A stretch of 64,000 nucleotides of DNA from Hyphomicrobiaceae bacterium (lineage in GTDB: Bacteria; Pseudomonadota; Alphaproteobacteria; Rhizobiales; Hyphomicrobiaceae): the NCBI GenBank assembly GCA_022844275.1, contig JALHMB010000003.1, positions 496,001 to 560,000 on the forward strand, read 5' to 3'. The position numbers and the translations under genes are program-made. Positions 17,800 to 27,030 of this stretch are shown here, piece after piece; the first letter of the stretch is position 1; every line of letters starts with the position of its first letter. The notes under the pieces were generated by a model, which was given only the letters and a program-made list of their open reading frames with translations, was not told the origin of the DNA and did not search any database.

Positions 17800-19329
17800 G
17801 TGCCCAAAGCCACCATGGACACTGTCGCCACCGCGCACCCCGAGCTGACACCCGTACGGCGCAATCTGATTCTCGTAATGGTCGTGCTGGCGACAACGCT
17901 GTACGGCACTACTCTGCTCGTCGTCTCGACCATCCTTCCGCAGATGCAGGGCTCGTTCGCGGCTACCGCCGACGAGATCGCCTGGGCCATGACATTCAAC
18001 ATCCTAGCCACCGCTATCGTGACGCCGATGTCGGGCTGGCTCGCCGGACGTTTCGGCACGCGGCCCGTGATGGTGTGGTCGCTCGCCGGTTTCACGGTCG
18101 CGACTTTCATGTGCGGCGCCGCCGACTCGCTCGAAAGCCTCGTCTTCTGGCGCATTTTGCAAGGCGGGTTCGGAGCGCCGTCCACGCCGCTCACCCAATC
18201 GATCCTGCTCACGGTCTTCCCGCGCAGCCAGCAGACGCGCGTCATGGGCATCTTCGGCTTCGGCGTCGTCCTCGGCCCGATCTTCGGCCCCGCGCTCGGC
18301 GGCATCATGGCCGAGAGCTACAACTGGCGTTGGGCCTTCTACGCGCTCGTGCCAGTCGGCATTGCCGCCACGGTCGGCCTGCAGGCCGTATTGCCGGACG
18401 ACGAGAACGTGACCGACCGGCCGCTCGACTGGATCGGCTTCATTGCACTCTCGATCGCGCTCGGCGCGACGCAGCTCGTGCTCGCGCGCGGCCAGCGCCT
18501 CGACTGGTTCGATTCCTACGAGATCATCATCGCGACGATCGTCGCCATTATCGGCTACTGGGTGTTCGTTGTGCACTGCCTGACGAGCCCGCGTCCGTTC
18601 CTCGATCCGCGCCTGCTGCTCGATCGGAACTACGCCCTCGGCCTCATCCTCGTGACCATCTACGGAATGCTCAACTTCACGCCGATGGTCCTCCTGCCGC
18701 CGCTGCTCACCGGGCCTGCCGGCTATACCGACAGCCTCGTAGGCCTTGTCGTGGGCGCGCGCGGTGTCGGCGGCTGCATCGGCTTCCTTATTGCAGGCTT
18801 TACAGGGCGCCTCGACGGACGCATCAGCATGATGATTGGTTTCGCGATGCTTCTCATCGCGGGCCTCTGGCTCATGCACATCGACCTCAACGTCACCTAC
18901 ATGAACCTCGCGATGAACGCGGGCCTCCAGGGCGTCGCGATCGGCCTCATCTGGGTGCCGCTTACGACGGCCACTTTCGCCACCCTGCCGACCAAGCACA
19001 TGGGCGAGGCGACCGCCGTCTACCACCTGCTGCGCAACCTCGGCTCGTCGTTCTTCATATCGGTCTGTGTTGCCGAGATCGTCCGCTCAACCGGCATGAA
19101 CTACGCCCACCTCACCGAGCTACTCACGCCGTACAACAAGGTGCTCGAGATGCCTTCGGTGCTCGGCCGATGGGACACCGAAAGCCTCAAGGGGCTCGCC
19201 TCGCTCTCTAAGGAGATGACGCGACAGGCGACGCTGATCGCCTACCTCAATGCCTTCGGCCTCTTCACCACGGCCTGCGCGCTGACCATTCCGCTCGTCC
19301 TGCTCATGCGCGGAAAGCAGCCGAGATAG
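17800..19329 (+). CDS. DHA2-family MFS drug efflux transporter
   Basis: Inner-membrane proton antiporter of 509 residues, the size of 14-helix DHA2 (EmrB/QacA) transporters. Helix 1 has TTLYGTTLLVVSTILPQMQ. The antiporter motif C is LGPIFGPALGGIMAE near residue 160, and the motif-A-like loop is WLAGRFGTRPVMVWS. No EmrA-type membrane fusion partner is adjacent. The start could be the GTG at 17800 or the ATG at 17815; neither has a good ribosome site. Substrate unknown; multidrug export is the family norm. Confidence 0.88.
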   Translation: MPKATMDTVATAHPELTPVRRNLILVMVVLATTLYGTTLLVVSTILPQMQGSFAATADEIAWAMTFNILATAIVTPMSGWLAGRFGTRPVMVWSLAGFTVATFMCGAADSLESLVFWRILQGGFGAPSTPLTQSILLTVFPRSQQTRVMGIFGFGVVLGPIFGPALGGIMAESYNWRWAFYALVPVGIAATVGLQAVLPDDENVTDRPLDWIGFIALSIALGATQLVLARGQRLDWFDSYEIIIATIVAIIGYWVFVVHCLTSPRPFLDPRLLLDRNYALGLILVTIYGMLNFTPMVLLPPLLTGPAGYTDSLVGLVVGARGVGGCIGFLIAGFTGRLDGRISMMIGFAMLLIAGLWLMHIDLNVTYMNLAMNAGLQGVAIGLIWVPLTTATFATLPTKHMGEATAVYHLLRNLGSSFFISVCVAEIVRSTGMNYAHLTELLTPYNKVLEMPSVLGRWDTESLKGLASLSKEMTRQATLIAYLNAFGLFTTACALTIPLVLLMRGKQPR

Positions 19330-19526
19330 TTCATCGGTTCGGCAACTCTGTTTTCCCACAGCGTCTGCGGCTGCGCCTCGAAGTCGTTGGCAGATGGCGC
19401 TATTGTGCCACAGGCCTGGGGGCTCAACCGTGAGCGTCGCGGCGGCCCACCTTTACGACCTCGATCTGTCCGTGCACACACTTGACCACGGCGGGGCGGT
19501 CCAATTTCGAGCAGGAGTTTTGAGGG

Positions 19527-21470
19527 ATGTCCTACAGGGGCGAAGATCTCGATCTCAAGGTGCCACCCGGCCGCCTTCGCGGCGCTCTCGGGGGTGCCAG
19601 CGAGGTCGCACTCGGGGGTACGTCCAGTGCCACCACCCTCTGGGTCGACGAGACGGTGCTCGCCTGCTGCAACAATGCCTTCGACCTCGCCCTCGCCTAC
19701 GGCGCCGGCGAAGTCCGCCTCGCGCATCTCCTGCACGCGCTCACCCGCGTCGATGCCGCCGTGCGCATTCTCGAGCAACGCGGTATCAGCGCGGCGCGGC
19801 TGCGTCAGGAGAGCGCGACGCTCATCGTGAACGAGAGCCCCGTGCCGCTCACCGGCGAGCGCAATCCGCCACGGCGCTCCATCGAGCTCGAGGATACGCT
19901 GCGCCGCGCCGTCGATGCCGCCCGCCGCCGGGGCGCGGCCGCGGGTGTCGAAGAGGTCCTCTTCGCCCTTCTCACGGGCAGTCGCGCCAATCCGGCCGTC
20001 GACCTGCTCCGTCGTATCGCGCCCGAGCTTCCCACTGAGAGCGCGCTCCCCGTCGATCAAGCAGGGCGCCTGGACCTCATCGAGGACACGCTGCGCGGCA
20101 TACATGCCGAGCTGGCCGGCGACCGGCGGCTGCTTTCCGATCTCGTGCGCGATCTTCAGCGCGAGGTGGCGAGCCAGCGCGGCGACAGCGCCAACCTTTC
20201 GACCGCGGTTCGTGATCGTATCGCCGATCTCGAACGCCACCTGCGCGCGACGCCCGAGGTTACCGACAAGCTCAACGCCATCGAGCAGGCCGTGCGCGGC
20301 GGCATGGGCGAGGGCGCGCGCACGTGGAACGCCATCCATCAGCGTCTGGAGAGCCTCGAGCAGGCCGTGCGCGCCGCTGATCCGGTGGAGCCACTCGCGA
20401 AGCGCCTCGCCGCTGTCGAGCAGGCCTTCCAGGATCGCGCGAGCGACTCCGTGCGGAGCTGGGTCGCGCTCGCCGATCGCGTGCAGTCGCTCGAAAAACT
20501 CTATCAGGCCGGCTCAACCGAGGCCGTCCGCCAGTGGAACGCTATCTCGCAGGGCAATGCCGAGATCCTGAAGTCGCTCAGCCAGAACCCAGCCGGAGCG
20601 ATCGACGGTGGCGCGCTCACCGAGCGCCTCGAGCTGATCGAGCGCACCGTCCGCAGCGGTCTCGGCGACACCGTGCGTTCGAACGCGCTGCTTGCCGACC
20701 GCGTCGGCGTTGTCGAGCGGGTCGTCGGCACGCGCAACGACACGCAGCCGGTCATGCTGCTCGACGAGCGACTGCGCGCGCTCGAAAGCTCTCTCGAAGG
20801 ACGCGCGCAAGAGACCGGCGGCCGCTGGGCCGAACTCGTCGATCGGCTGAAAGTCATCGAAGGACGCATCAGCGGCATCGCGCAACTATCCGCGGCAACT
20901 GCCGACGACATCGCCAAACCCGTTGTCGGCTATCTCGCAGCGCGCGACGCGAAGCAGGCTGATTCCATAGCGGAGATCGGCGGACGCGTCGCAGCGCTCG
21001 AGCACGTGGTCCAGGCCAACAATGCCGCCATCCGCGCCGCCGCCGGTGTTTACGACCGCAATGCCGATGAGTTGCACGAAGGCTTTGTGCGCCTGAGCGA
21101 GAACCAGCACACGCTCGCCTCGGCGATCGGCGATTGGCGCGACGACAGCACGACGGAGCTGCGCCGCGTTGCAGGCGGCCTCGACCGCTTGAAGGCCGTC
21201 GAGGACCGTCTCGATAGTCTCAGCCGTTACTTCGCGCCGGCGGCGGTCCATGCCGTTCCACCCGCCAACGAGACCTACACGCCACCGCAGAGACCGGCCG
21301 CGATCACCAAGTTGAGCGCACCTATTTGGGCGAGCCTCGCCAGCTTCCGGCGCTGGTTGCTCGGCACGGACAGCGTCAGCCGCGCCAATGCCAGTGCGGA
21401 AGTGCGTTGGCAGCGCTTGCGCGACGAGGTTCGCGCCGCTGCCGGCCGACTGCGCAAGCGATCGTCGTAG
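19527..21470 (+). CDS. Clp N-terminal-domain protein with a 25-residue repeat coiled coil
   Basis: Protein of 647 residues that combines a Clp N-domain-like module (about 39-150; two similar halves, LWVDETVLACCNNAFDLAL and RRSIELEDTLRRAVDAAR) with a long helical region (about 180-565), and has no AAA+ ATPase. The helical region repeats the pattern [RK]-[LV]-x-x-[LVI]-E at residues 181, 231, 248, 273, 293, 318, 367, 392, 415, 440, 487 and 554, often 25 residues apart. Several units carry a Trp seven to eight residues before that pattern (267, 312, 337, 434). The C-terminus (600-647) has a WASLASFRRWLL segment, perhaps amphipathic. There is no signal peptide. ClpA/ClpC N-domains bind substrates or adaptors, so an adaptor or scaffold role is possible. 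Confidence 0.75.
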   Translation: MSYRGEDLDLKVPPGRLRGALGGASEVALGGTSSATTLWVDETVLACCNNAFDLALAYGAGEVRLAHLLHALTRVDAAVRILEQRGISAARLRQESATLIVNESPVPLTGERNPPRRSIELEDTLRRAVDAARRRGAAAGVEEVLFALLTGSRANPAVDLLRRIAPELPTESALPVDQAGRLDLIEDTLRGIHAELAGDRRLLSDLVRDLQREVASQRGDSANLSTAVRDRIADLERHLRATPEVTDKLNAIEQAVRGGMGEGARTWNAIHQRLESLEQAVRAADPVEPLAKRLAAVEQAFQDRASDSVRSWVALADRVQSLEKLYQAGSTEAVRQWNAISQGNAEILKSLSQNPAGAIDGGALTERLELIERTVRSGLGDTVRSNALLADRVGVVERVVGTRNDTQPVMLLDERLRALESSLEGRAQETGGRWAELVDRLKVIEGRISGIAQLSAATADDIAKPVVGYLAARDAKQADSIAEIGGRVAALEHVVQANNAAIRAAAGVYDRNADELHEGFVRLSENQHTLASAIGDWRDDSTTELRRVAGGLDRLKAVEDRLDSLSRYFAPAAVHAVPPANETYTPPQRPAAITKLSAPIWASLASFRRWLLGTDSVSRANASAEVRWQRLRDEVRAAAGRLRKRSS

Positions 21471-21493
21471 CTGGCGAAACGCAACAAAACATC

Positions 21494-21519
21494 GAGGGGC
21501 TTTGCCCCTCAAACTTTTT
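21494..21519 (+). terminator. Rho-independent terminator
   Basis: A perfect 7-bp stem (GAGGGGC with GCCCCTC, loop TTT) is followed by AAACTTTTT. It lies 24 nt after the stop of the ClpN-domain gene and is the first of three hairpins in the repeat element. Confidence 0.7.
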
Positions 21520-21580
21520 GGGTGCAGGGGCGAGCCCCTGCAGCGGGAACGCGAGGGCCGCGCAGGCCCTCGCTCGTGAC
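21494..21580. repeat. Triple-hairpin intergenic repeat, copy 1
   Basis: Three perfect hairpins in tandem: stem 1 at 21494-21510 (7 bp), stem 2 at 21524-21541 (GCAGGGGC with GCCCCTGC, 8 bp), stem 3 at 21551-21573 (GCGAGGGCC with GGCCCTCGC, 9 bp). The part from 21519 onward matches a second copy at 24079-24140 with identical hairpin 3 arms. It is a dispersed, structured, noncoding repeat. Confidence 0.7.
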
Positions 21581-21646
21581 TTCTTGCCCGCGCGTCCGCC
21601 CTGTGCTGCTGTCTGTAAAACAACAGCATCACCCGGAGGACGGCCC

Positions 21647-22999
21647 GTGAATCTTTCGTACATGCTCAAGGAGCGCGCCGCGCAGGGAAAGCCCGTGCGC
21701 ATCGGCCAGATCGGCGCCGGCAAGTTCGGCACCATGCACCTTGCGCAGGCGCGCCTGACGACGGGTATGCACCTCGTCGGCCTCGCCGATCTTTTTCCCG
21801 ACCGCGCGCGCAGCCGCATGATCGAAGTGGGCTGGCCGGCCGAGCAAACGCAAGCCAAGTCGCTCGGCGATGCGCTCAAGTCTGGCGCAACGCACATCAC
21901 CGACAATGCCATGTCGCTCCTCGCCTGCCCCGATATCGACGTCATCGTCGAGGCGACAGGCGATCCGGCAACAGGCATCAAGCTCTGCCTCGAGGCGATA
22001 GAGCACGGCAAGCACATCGTGATGGTCAACGTGGAAGCCGATAGCGTCGCGGGACCACTGCTCGCGCAGAAGGCACGTGCTGCCGGCGTCGTTTATTCGC
22101 TCGCCTGGGGCGATCAGCCCGCGCTCGTCTGCGAGCACGTCGACTGGGCGCGTGCGTGCGGCTTCGAGGTCGTCGCGGCCGGCAAGGGCACGCGCTACCA
22201 CCCGACCTATCATCAGTCCAATCCCGACACGGTGTGGGACATCCTCTCGAAGTATCTCAAGATCGAGGATCGCAGTCACATCAACCCGAAGATGTTCAAC
22301 TCGTTCATCGATGGTACCAAGTCCGGCATCGAGATGACCGCGATCTGCAATGCCACAGGCCTCGTGCCCCAGACGGACGGGCTTGCGTTCCCGCCGGCTT
22401 CGCGCTTCGAGCTGGCCGAGGTATGCAAGCCGAAGAGCGACGGCGGCACGCTCGAGAAGAAGGGCGTCACTGAGGTTGTGTCATCCGTCACCCGCACGGA
22501 AGCGGACGTGCCACATCATCTCGCCATGGGCACGTACGTTGTGATCACGTCGAACAGCGCGTACAGCCGCGAGTGCTTCAAGGAGTACAACATGCTCCCC
22601 GATAGCAGCGGCAAGTACGCGTCGCTCTATCGTCCGACGCACATGATCGGGCTGGAGCTTGGCTTGTCGATCGCATCCGCGGCACTGCGCAAGGAGCCGA
22701 CCGGCACGCCGATCTGCTTCAACTCGGATGTCGTCGCGACGGCCAAGCGCGATCTGAAGAAGGGCGAGATGCTCGACGGCGAAGGTGGCTTCTGCGTGTG
22801 GGGCAAGCAGACACCCGCCGAGATGTCGCTGAAGGAGGGCTATCTGCCGCTCGGCCTTGCGCACAAAGTGCCGCTCAAACGCGACATCAAGACGGGTGAG
22901 CGCCTGAAGTGGGACGACGTCGCCTATGACGCGACCGACGACGCCATCAAAGTCCGCCGTGAGATGGAGGCGGTGTTTGGGCGGCGGAATGTGGGGTAG
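21647..22999 (+). CDS. NAD(P)-dependent dehydrogenase with C-terminal SAF domain (homoserine dehydrogenase-like)
   Basis: Cytosolic oxidoreductase of 450 residues. A Rossmann domain starts at RIGQIGAGKFGTMHLAQ (GxGxxG) and is followed by VEATGDPATG and HIVMVNVEAD, which resemble the nucleotide and substrate loops of Gfo/Idh/MocA and homoserine dehydrogenases. The C-terminal part (about 355-430; TAKRDLKKGEMLDGEGG, LKRDIKTGERLKWDDV) is a SAF domain as in sugar-acid dehydratases and antifreeze proteins. This architecture is known in bacteria but its substrate is not clear to me. The GTG at 21647 was chosen because GGAGG lies 7 nt upstream. Confidence 0.8.
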   Translation: MNLSYMLKERAAQGKPVRIGQIGAGKFGTMHLAQARLTTGMHLVGLADLFPDRARSRMIEVGWPAEQTQAKSLGDALKSGATHITDNAMSLLACPDIDVIVEATGDPATGIKLCLEAIEHGKHIVMVNVEADSVAGPLLAQKARAAGVVYSLAWGDQPALVCEHVDWARACGFEVVAAGKGTRYHPTYHQSNPDTVWDILSKYLKIEDRSHINPKMFNSFIDGTKSGIEMTAICNATGLVPQTDGLAFPPASRFELAEVCKPKSDGGTLEKKGVTEVVSSVTRTEADVPHHLAMGTYVVITSNSAYSRECFKEYNMLPDSSGKYASLYRPTHMIGLELGLSIASAALRKEPTGTPICFNSDVVATAKRDLKKGEMLDGEGGFCVWGKQTPAEMSLKEGYLPLGLAHKVPLKRDIKTGERLKWDDVAYDATDDAIKVRREMEAVFGRRNVG

Positions 23000-23061
23000 G
23001 GCTCGTGGCGAGCTAAGCGAGGCGATGAAGGAGTTATCGTGGGCCTGCGCTGACGCGCCAA

Positions 23062-23943
23062 TCAGATAACGCCTATGCTGCCGCCGTCGTCCGGCTGTTG
23101 CTCGTTGTGCGCCGATTGGCTGGCTTGCGCCTTTCGGAGAAACTCTTCGACAAACTTGTGTGCCTCTTCATCAGCTCCGCGGGTAACGTTGGCGATCTTC
23201 TTTTCCATGTCCTCGTGAATTGAGGTCAGCTTCGCAGTGATTTCTGGCGACAAGGTGCCAAAACCATGATCGCCAATGAAGAACATATCGGTACGCTTAC
23301 CGATACCAGGAGAGACTTCTGCACGCTTCTTCGCGGTCAGTGTCAGCAGGAGTGACTTCTGATGCGACACCTGCCTAGTATAGTGTGACAACATAAATTG
23401 CATTTCCGCATTCCGACCACCTGAGCCGATTGCGGCAAAGCCGACCGCATCGAGGCACAGAACATCACCAGGGTCGCGGATGACATAGAGATGGCAGCCA
23501 TCGGAGTCGATGCCAGCTATGATGGTCTCAGCCTCTAGTTTGACGCTATTCTGCATCTGAAAAGTAAGGTCAGCCACCACCTCTGGGCGCAAATCCAGCT
23601 GTCGATCAATGAATGAATTGGCATCCATCCCGATGGGGACTAGGTATCGCGCTTCGGCCATTTTCCTGCGGTGCGCAGTGAAGGCATCTGCGTACACAGA
23701 TGCGGCTTCGGCCACCGAAGATGGCGGCTTAACTTTAAAGCGAGCCGCGGCAGCGCTGCAAATGCTTGTCTGAGCCGGGATGTCCCCGGCGATGAGCGCG
23801 ACAATGTTCCGCGCAAATGTCCATATCTTTTGCTGCGGCGGCTCGAACTGAACATCGCCGGCAGTAATCATCTGATCAGACGCGCCAACAATCATGAGAT
23901 GGTCGGGCGCCCAAGAGCATATGGCAGCAATACAAACTGTCAC
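23062..23943 (-). CDS. Proteasome-like Ntn hydrolase, orphan
   Basis: Protein of 293 residues with the beta-subunit fold of proteasome/HslV peptidases. After removal of the initiator residue the new N-terminus would be Thr2 (TVCIAAIC). Asp23 (ASDQM) and Lys39 (QKIW) occupy the spots of proteasome Asp17 and Lys33, and AIGSGGRNAEM (170-180) matches the GSGS/Ser129 turn. AGIDSDGCHLYVIRDPG (142-158) is a typical S-strand pair of the fold. The C-terminal 60 residues are charged and helical. GC content is about 50 percent, against about 65 percent in the flanks, suggesting transfer. The GTG start at 23943 has GGAG upstream. No ATPase, alpha subunit or pupylation gene is nearby. Confidence 0.75.
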   Translation of the reverse strand: MTVCIAAICSWAPDHLMIVGASDQMITAGDVQFEPPQQKIWTFARNIVALIAGDIPAQTSICSAAAARFKVKPPSSVAEAASVYADAFTAHRRKMAEARYLVPIGMDANSFIDRQLDLRPEVVADLTFQMQNSVKLEAETIIAGIDSDGCHLYVIRDPGDVLCLDAVGFAAIGSGGRNAEMQFMLSHYTRQVSHQKSLLLTLTAKKRAEVSPGIGKRTDMFFIGDHGFGTLSPEITAKLTSIHEDMEKKIANVTRGADEEAHKFVEEFLRKAQASQSAHNEQQPDDGGSIGVI

Positions 23944-24078
23944 GAACGAGCTCCGACTTTGCAGCAGATGATGTAGAGAGCCGTAGCGGCGGCAAGTCCC
24001 TCAAAATACGGCTTCACACCGGCGAGGCCGTCAAGTCCAATATACCTGTTACGCGCGGCGCCCTTGAAACCCAATTTT

Positions 24079-24140
24079 ATGGGTGCATGGGCGAGCCTTG
24101 CCGCGGGAGCGCGAGGGCCGCGTAGGCCCTCGCTTCGTCA
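24079..24140. repeat. Triple-hairpin intergenic repeat, copy 2
   Basis: Same orientation and close similarity to copy 1 (21519-21580): both run TGGGTGCA, a GGGCGAGCC core, CGGGA, then GCGAGGGCC and GGCCCTCGC arms (24111-24119 and 24125-24133). Hairpin 2 is degraded here. The repeat ends on the stop codon of uvrB and may terminate its transcript. Confidence 0.65.
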
Positions 24141-26927
24141 CATCCCCGGCCGCCCCGTCTTGCGGGGCCTGCCACGCCGCCCTTTCTTCTCGGCCTTCGT
24201 GGGCACATCGACCGTGCGTGTCGGCTTCTGTGGCGGCGTGCCACCCATCGGCACTTCTGTCCGTCCGACCGTCATCTCATCGAGCGTCGGCTTGCGGATG
24301 CGTGACGTCGACTGCGCGTAGGTGGGTTGGACAGGCTGATATGAATCGACAATGCGCGATTGAGTGGCAGCGTCGGATACTGCGGCTTGCGGCCGCCCCT
24401 CACCCCGAACCTCTCCCCGCGCGCGGGGAGAGGGGGAAGTGAGGACGTTCGCCGCCGCACCGTACTTGCGGGCGCCTTTGAATGAACCGGCGCGATCCTC
24501 GACATCGGACTGCCGCGCGAGCGGATCGTCAGCGATGGCGAGCTCGGTCTCGCGCAGGCGCTTGACCTCGTCACGCAGGCGTGCGGCCTCCTCGAATTCG
24601 AGATCGGCGGCCGCATCGCGCATGCGCCGCTCCATGTCCTCGATGACCTTCGCGAGGTTGTGGCCGACGAGCGGTTGATCCGCGAGGCCGAGATCGACGG
24701 TCACATGATCCTGCTCGTACACCGACGCCATGGCATCGCCGATCGACTTGCGCACGCTCTCCGGCGTGATGCCGTTCGCCGTGTTCCACGCGATCTGCTT
24801 CTCGCGGCGGCGATCGGTTTCGCCCATCGCGCGATCCATCGAGCCGGTGATCTGGTCTGCGTAGAGGATCACCTTGCCGTCGACGTTACGCGCAGCGCGG
24901 CCGATAGTCTGGATCAGCGACGTCTCCGAGCGCAGGAAACCTTCCTTATCGGCATCGAGGATCGCGACCAGCCCGCACTCGGGAATGTCGAGGCCCTCGC
25001 GCAGCAGGTTGATGCCGATCAGCACGTCGTACGCGCCGAGCCGCAGGTCGCGGATGATCTCGATGCGCTCCAGCGTCTCGATGTCCGAGTGCATGTAGCG
25101 CACGCGGATGCCGCTCTCATGCATGTACTCGGTGAGATCCTCGGCCATGCGCTTCGTCAGCACCGTCACGAGCGTGCGGTAGCCGGCGCGCGTGACCTGA
25201 CGCACTTCATCCAGCAGATCATCTACCTGCGACTTTGCCGGACGCACTTCGACCGGCGGATCGACGAGCCCGGTCGGCCGGATCACCTGCTCGACGAACG
25301 TGCCGCCCGTCTGCTCCAGCTCCCAACCGCCCGGCGTCGCCGAGACGTACGTCGTCTGCGGCCGCATGGCGTCCCATTCCTCGAAGCGGAGCGGGCGATT
25401 GTCCATGCACGAGGGCAGGCGGAAGCCGAACTCCGCGAGTGTCGCCTTGCGCCGGTAGTCGCCGCGGAACATGCCACCGATCTGCGGCACCGTGACGTGG
25501 CTCTCGTCGGCGAACACCAGCGCGTTGTCCGGCAGATACTCGAACAGTGTCGGCGGCGGCTCACCGGGATTGCGACCCGTGAGATAGCGCGAGTAGTTCT
25601 CGATGCCTGCGCACGAGCCCGTCGCCTCCATCATCTCGATGTCGAAGAGCGTGCGCTGCTCGAGTCGCTGCGCTTCGAGCAGCTTGCCCGCCGCGTACAG
25701 CTCTTCGAGGCGCTGCTTCAGCTCGATCTTGATGGCACCGACTGCCTGCTGCAGCGTGGGCTTCGGCGTCACGTAGTGCGAGTTCGCATAGACCTTCACG
25801 AGCTTGAGATCATCGGACTTCTGGCCGGTCAGCGGATCGAACTCGGTGATCGTCTCGATCTCGTCGCCGAACAGCGAGATGCGCCACGCACGATCTTCCA
25901 AATGCGCCGGGAATACTTCGACGGTATCGCCGCGCACGCGGAAGGCGCCGCGCTGGAACGACGCGTCGTTGCGCCGGTAATGCAGCGCCACGAGGTCCGC
26001 GAGAAGCTGATCGCGGGAGAGCCGATCGCCAACCTGCACCTGCAGCGTCATCGCCGTGTAGGTCTCGACCGAGCCGATACCGTAGATGCACGAGACGGAC
26101 GCCACGATGATCACGTCGTCGCGCTCGAGCAGAGAACGCGTCGCGGCGTGCCGCATGCGATCGATCTGCTCGTTCACCGAAGCTTCCTTCTCGATGTACG
26201 TGTCGGTGCGCGGCACGTACGCCTCGGGCTGGTAGTAGTCGTAATACGAGACGAAGTACTCGACGGCGTTGGACGGGAAGAAGCTCTTGAACTCACCATA
26301 GAGCTGCGCCGCGAGCGTCTTGTTCGGCGCGAGGATGAGCGCGGGGCGCTGCGTCGCGGCGATCACGTGGGCCATGGTGAAGGTCTTGCCCGAGCCGGTG
26401 ACGCCGAGCAGCACCTGATTGCGCTCGTGCTGCTTCACACCCTTCACCAGCTCGGCGATCGCCTGCGGCTGGTCACCCTTTGGCTCGAACTCCGATGCAA
26501 GCTCGAACGCGACGCCGCCCTCGGACTTCTCCGGCCGCTCCGGACGGTGCGGCATGAACATCGGCAGGTTGCCATTGACCAGCGGATGCGCGGCGATCAT
26601 CGGCTGCCGGGCGATCAGCTCTTTGGCGCGATCGGACCGCTCGTCGGGGCGCGCGAGTATTGCGTTCAGCGTTGCTGATGGCGAGAAGTCCTCCGGTCGC
26701 GGCTTTACCTGGCGGAGTGCGGGCAGCACGCCGGTTCCGGCGGGCCCTGCCACCTCGGTGTGGGGTAGGAACGGTGCCTGAGGGGCCTCGCCGAAGCCGG
26801 GCGTGCCCGCGACCGTCTCGACCGGCGGGCCAGTAGGCTTACCCGAGCGGCCACGTGAGGGGCGCGGACGTGGCGTCGTGTCGGCGTCCTTGGGTGGATT
26901 CGAGGATGATTTAGGGGACTTGGCCAT
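24138..26927 (-). CDS. uvrB: Excinuclease ABC subunit B
   Basis: DNA-damage recognition helicase of nucleotide excision repair, 929 residues, longer than the usual 670 because of an N-terminal extension of about 140 residues and a C-terminal tail of about 120. The core has Walker [13 protein letters not shown], the DNA-gripping beta-hairpin region [22 protein letters not shown] split as usual by tyrosines, DEAD-like DESHVT, the helicase motifs [10 protein letters not shown] and QTIGRAARN, and the UVR domain ([19 protein letters not shown]). A palindromic repeat is translated in frame at about residues 829-845 inside the tail. The ATG at 26927 was chosen; a TTG at 26963 with AGGAG upstream is an alternative. 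Confidence 0.95.
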   Translation of the reverse strand: MAKSPKSSSNPPKDADTTPRPRPSRGRSGKPTGPPVETVAGTPGFGEAPQAPFLPHTEVAGPAGTGVLPALRQVKPRPEDFSPSATLNAILARPDERSDRAKELIARQPMIAAHPLVNGNLPMFMPHRPERPEKSEGGVAFELASEFEPKGDQPQAIAELVKGVKQHERNQVLLGVTGSGKTFTMAHVIAATQRPALILAPNKTLAAQLYGEFKSFFPSNAVEYFVSYYDYYQPEAYVPRTDTYIEKEASVNEQIDRMRHAATRSLLERDDVIIVASVSCIYGIGSVETYTAMTLQVQVGDRLSRDQLLADLVALHYRRNDASFQRGAFRVRGDTVEVFPAHLEDRAWRISLFGDEIETITEFDPLTGQKSDDLKLVKVYANSHYVTPKPTLQQAVGAIKIELKQRLEELYAAGKLLEAQRLEQRTLFDIEMMEATGSCAGIENYSRYLTGRNPGEPPPTLFEYLPDNALVFADESHVTVPQIGGMFRGDYRRKATLAEFGFRLPSCMDNRPLRFEEWDAMRPQTTYVSATPGGWELEQTGGTFVEQVIRPTGLVDPPVEVRPAKSQVDDLLDEVRQVTRAGYRTLVTVLTKRMAEDLTEYMHESGIRVRYMHSDIETLERIEIIRDLRLGAYDVLIGINLLREGLDIPECGLVAILDADKEGFLRSETSLIQTIGRAARNVDGKVILYADQITGSMDRAMGETDRRREKQIAWNTANGITPESVRKSIGDAMASVYEQDHVTVDLGLADQPLVGHNLAKVIEDMERRMRDAAADLEFEEAARLRDEVKRLRETELAIADDPLARQSDVEDRAGSFKGARKYGAAANVLTSPSPRARGEVRGEGRPQAAVSDAATQSRIVDSYQPVQPTYAQSTSRIRKPTLDEMTVGRTEVPMGGTPPQKPTRTVDVPTKAEKKGRRGRPRKTGRPGM
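24396..24444. repeat. Palindromic repeat element inside the uvrB coding region
   Basis: The element runs CCCCTCACCCCGAACC, then a perfect 24-bp palindrome (24410-24433; left arm CCTCTCCCCGCG, right arm its exact complement), then GGGAAGTGAGG. It keeps the uvrB frame open and encodes [17 protein letters not shown]. Two related palindromes lie at 44853-44972. The shared words are CTCACCCCGA and the CTCTCCCC/GGGGAGAG arms. Confidence 0.8.
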
Positions 26928-27030
26928 CACGCGGAATATGGCCTCGGGCGCCGGGCGAGACAATGGCCGGCTCCTGCCATCGGGGCGTCAGGAACCTGTT
27001 GATCAACGAAAACGGGCGGGTCCGGCCGCC

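Noticed and set aside
24660-26678. A 672-codon plus-strand open frame.
   Set aside because: Entirely antisense to uvrB, with His/Arg-rich composition and no recognisable domain; uvrB has all helicase motifs.
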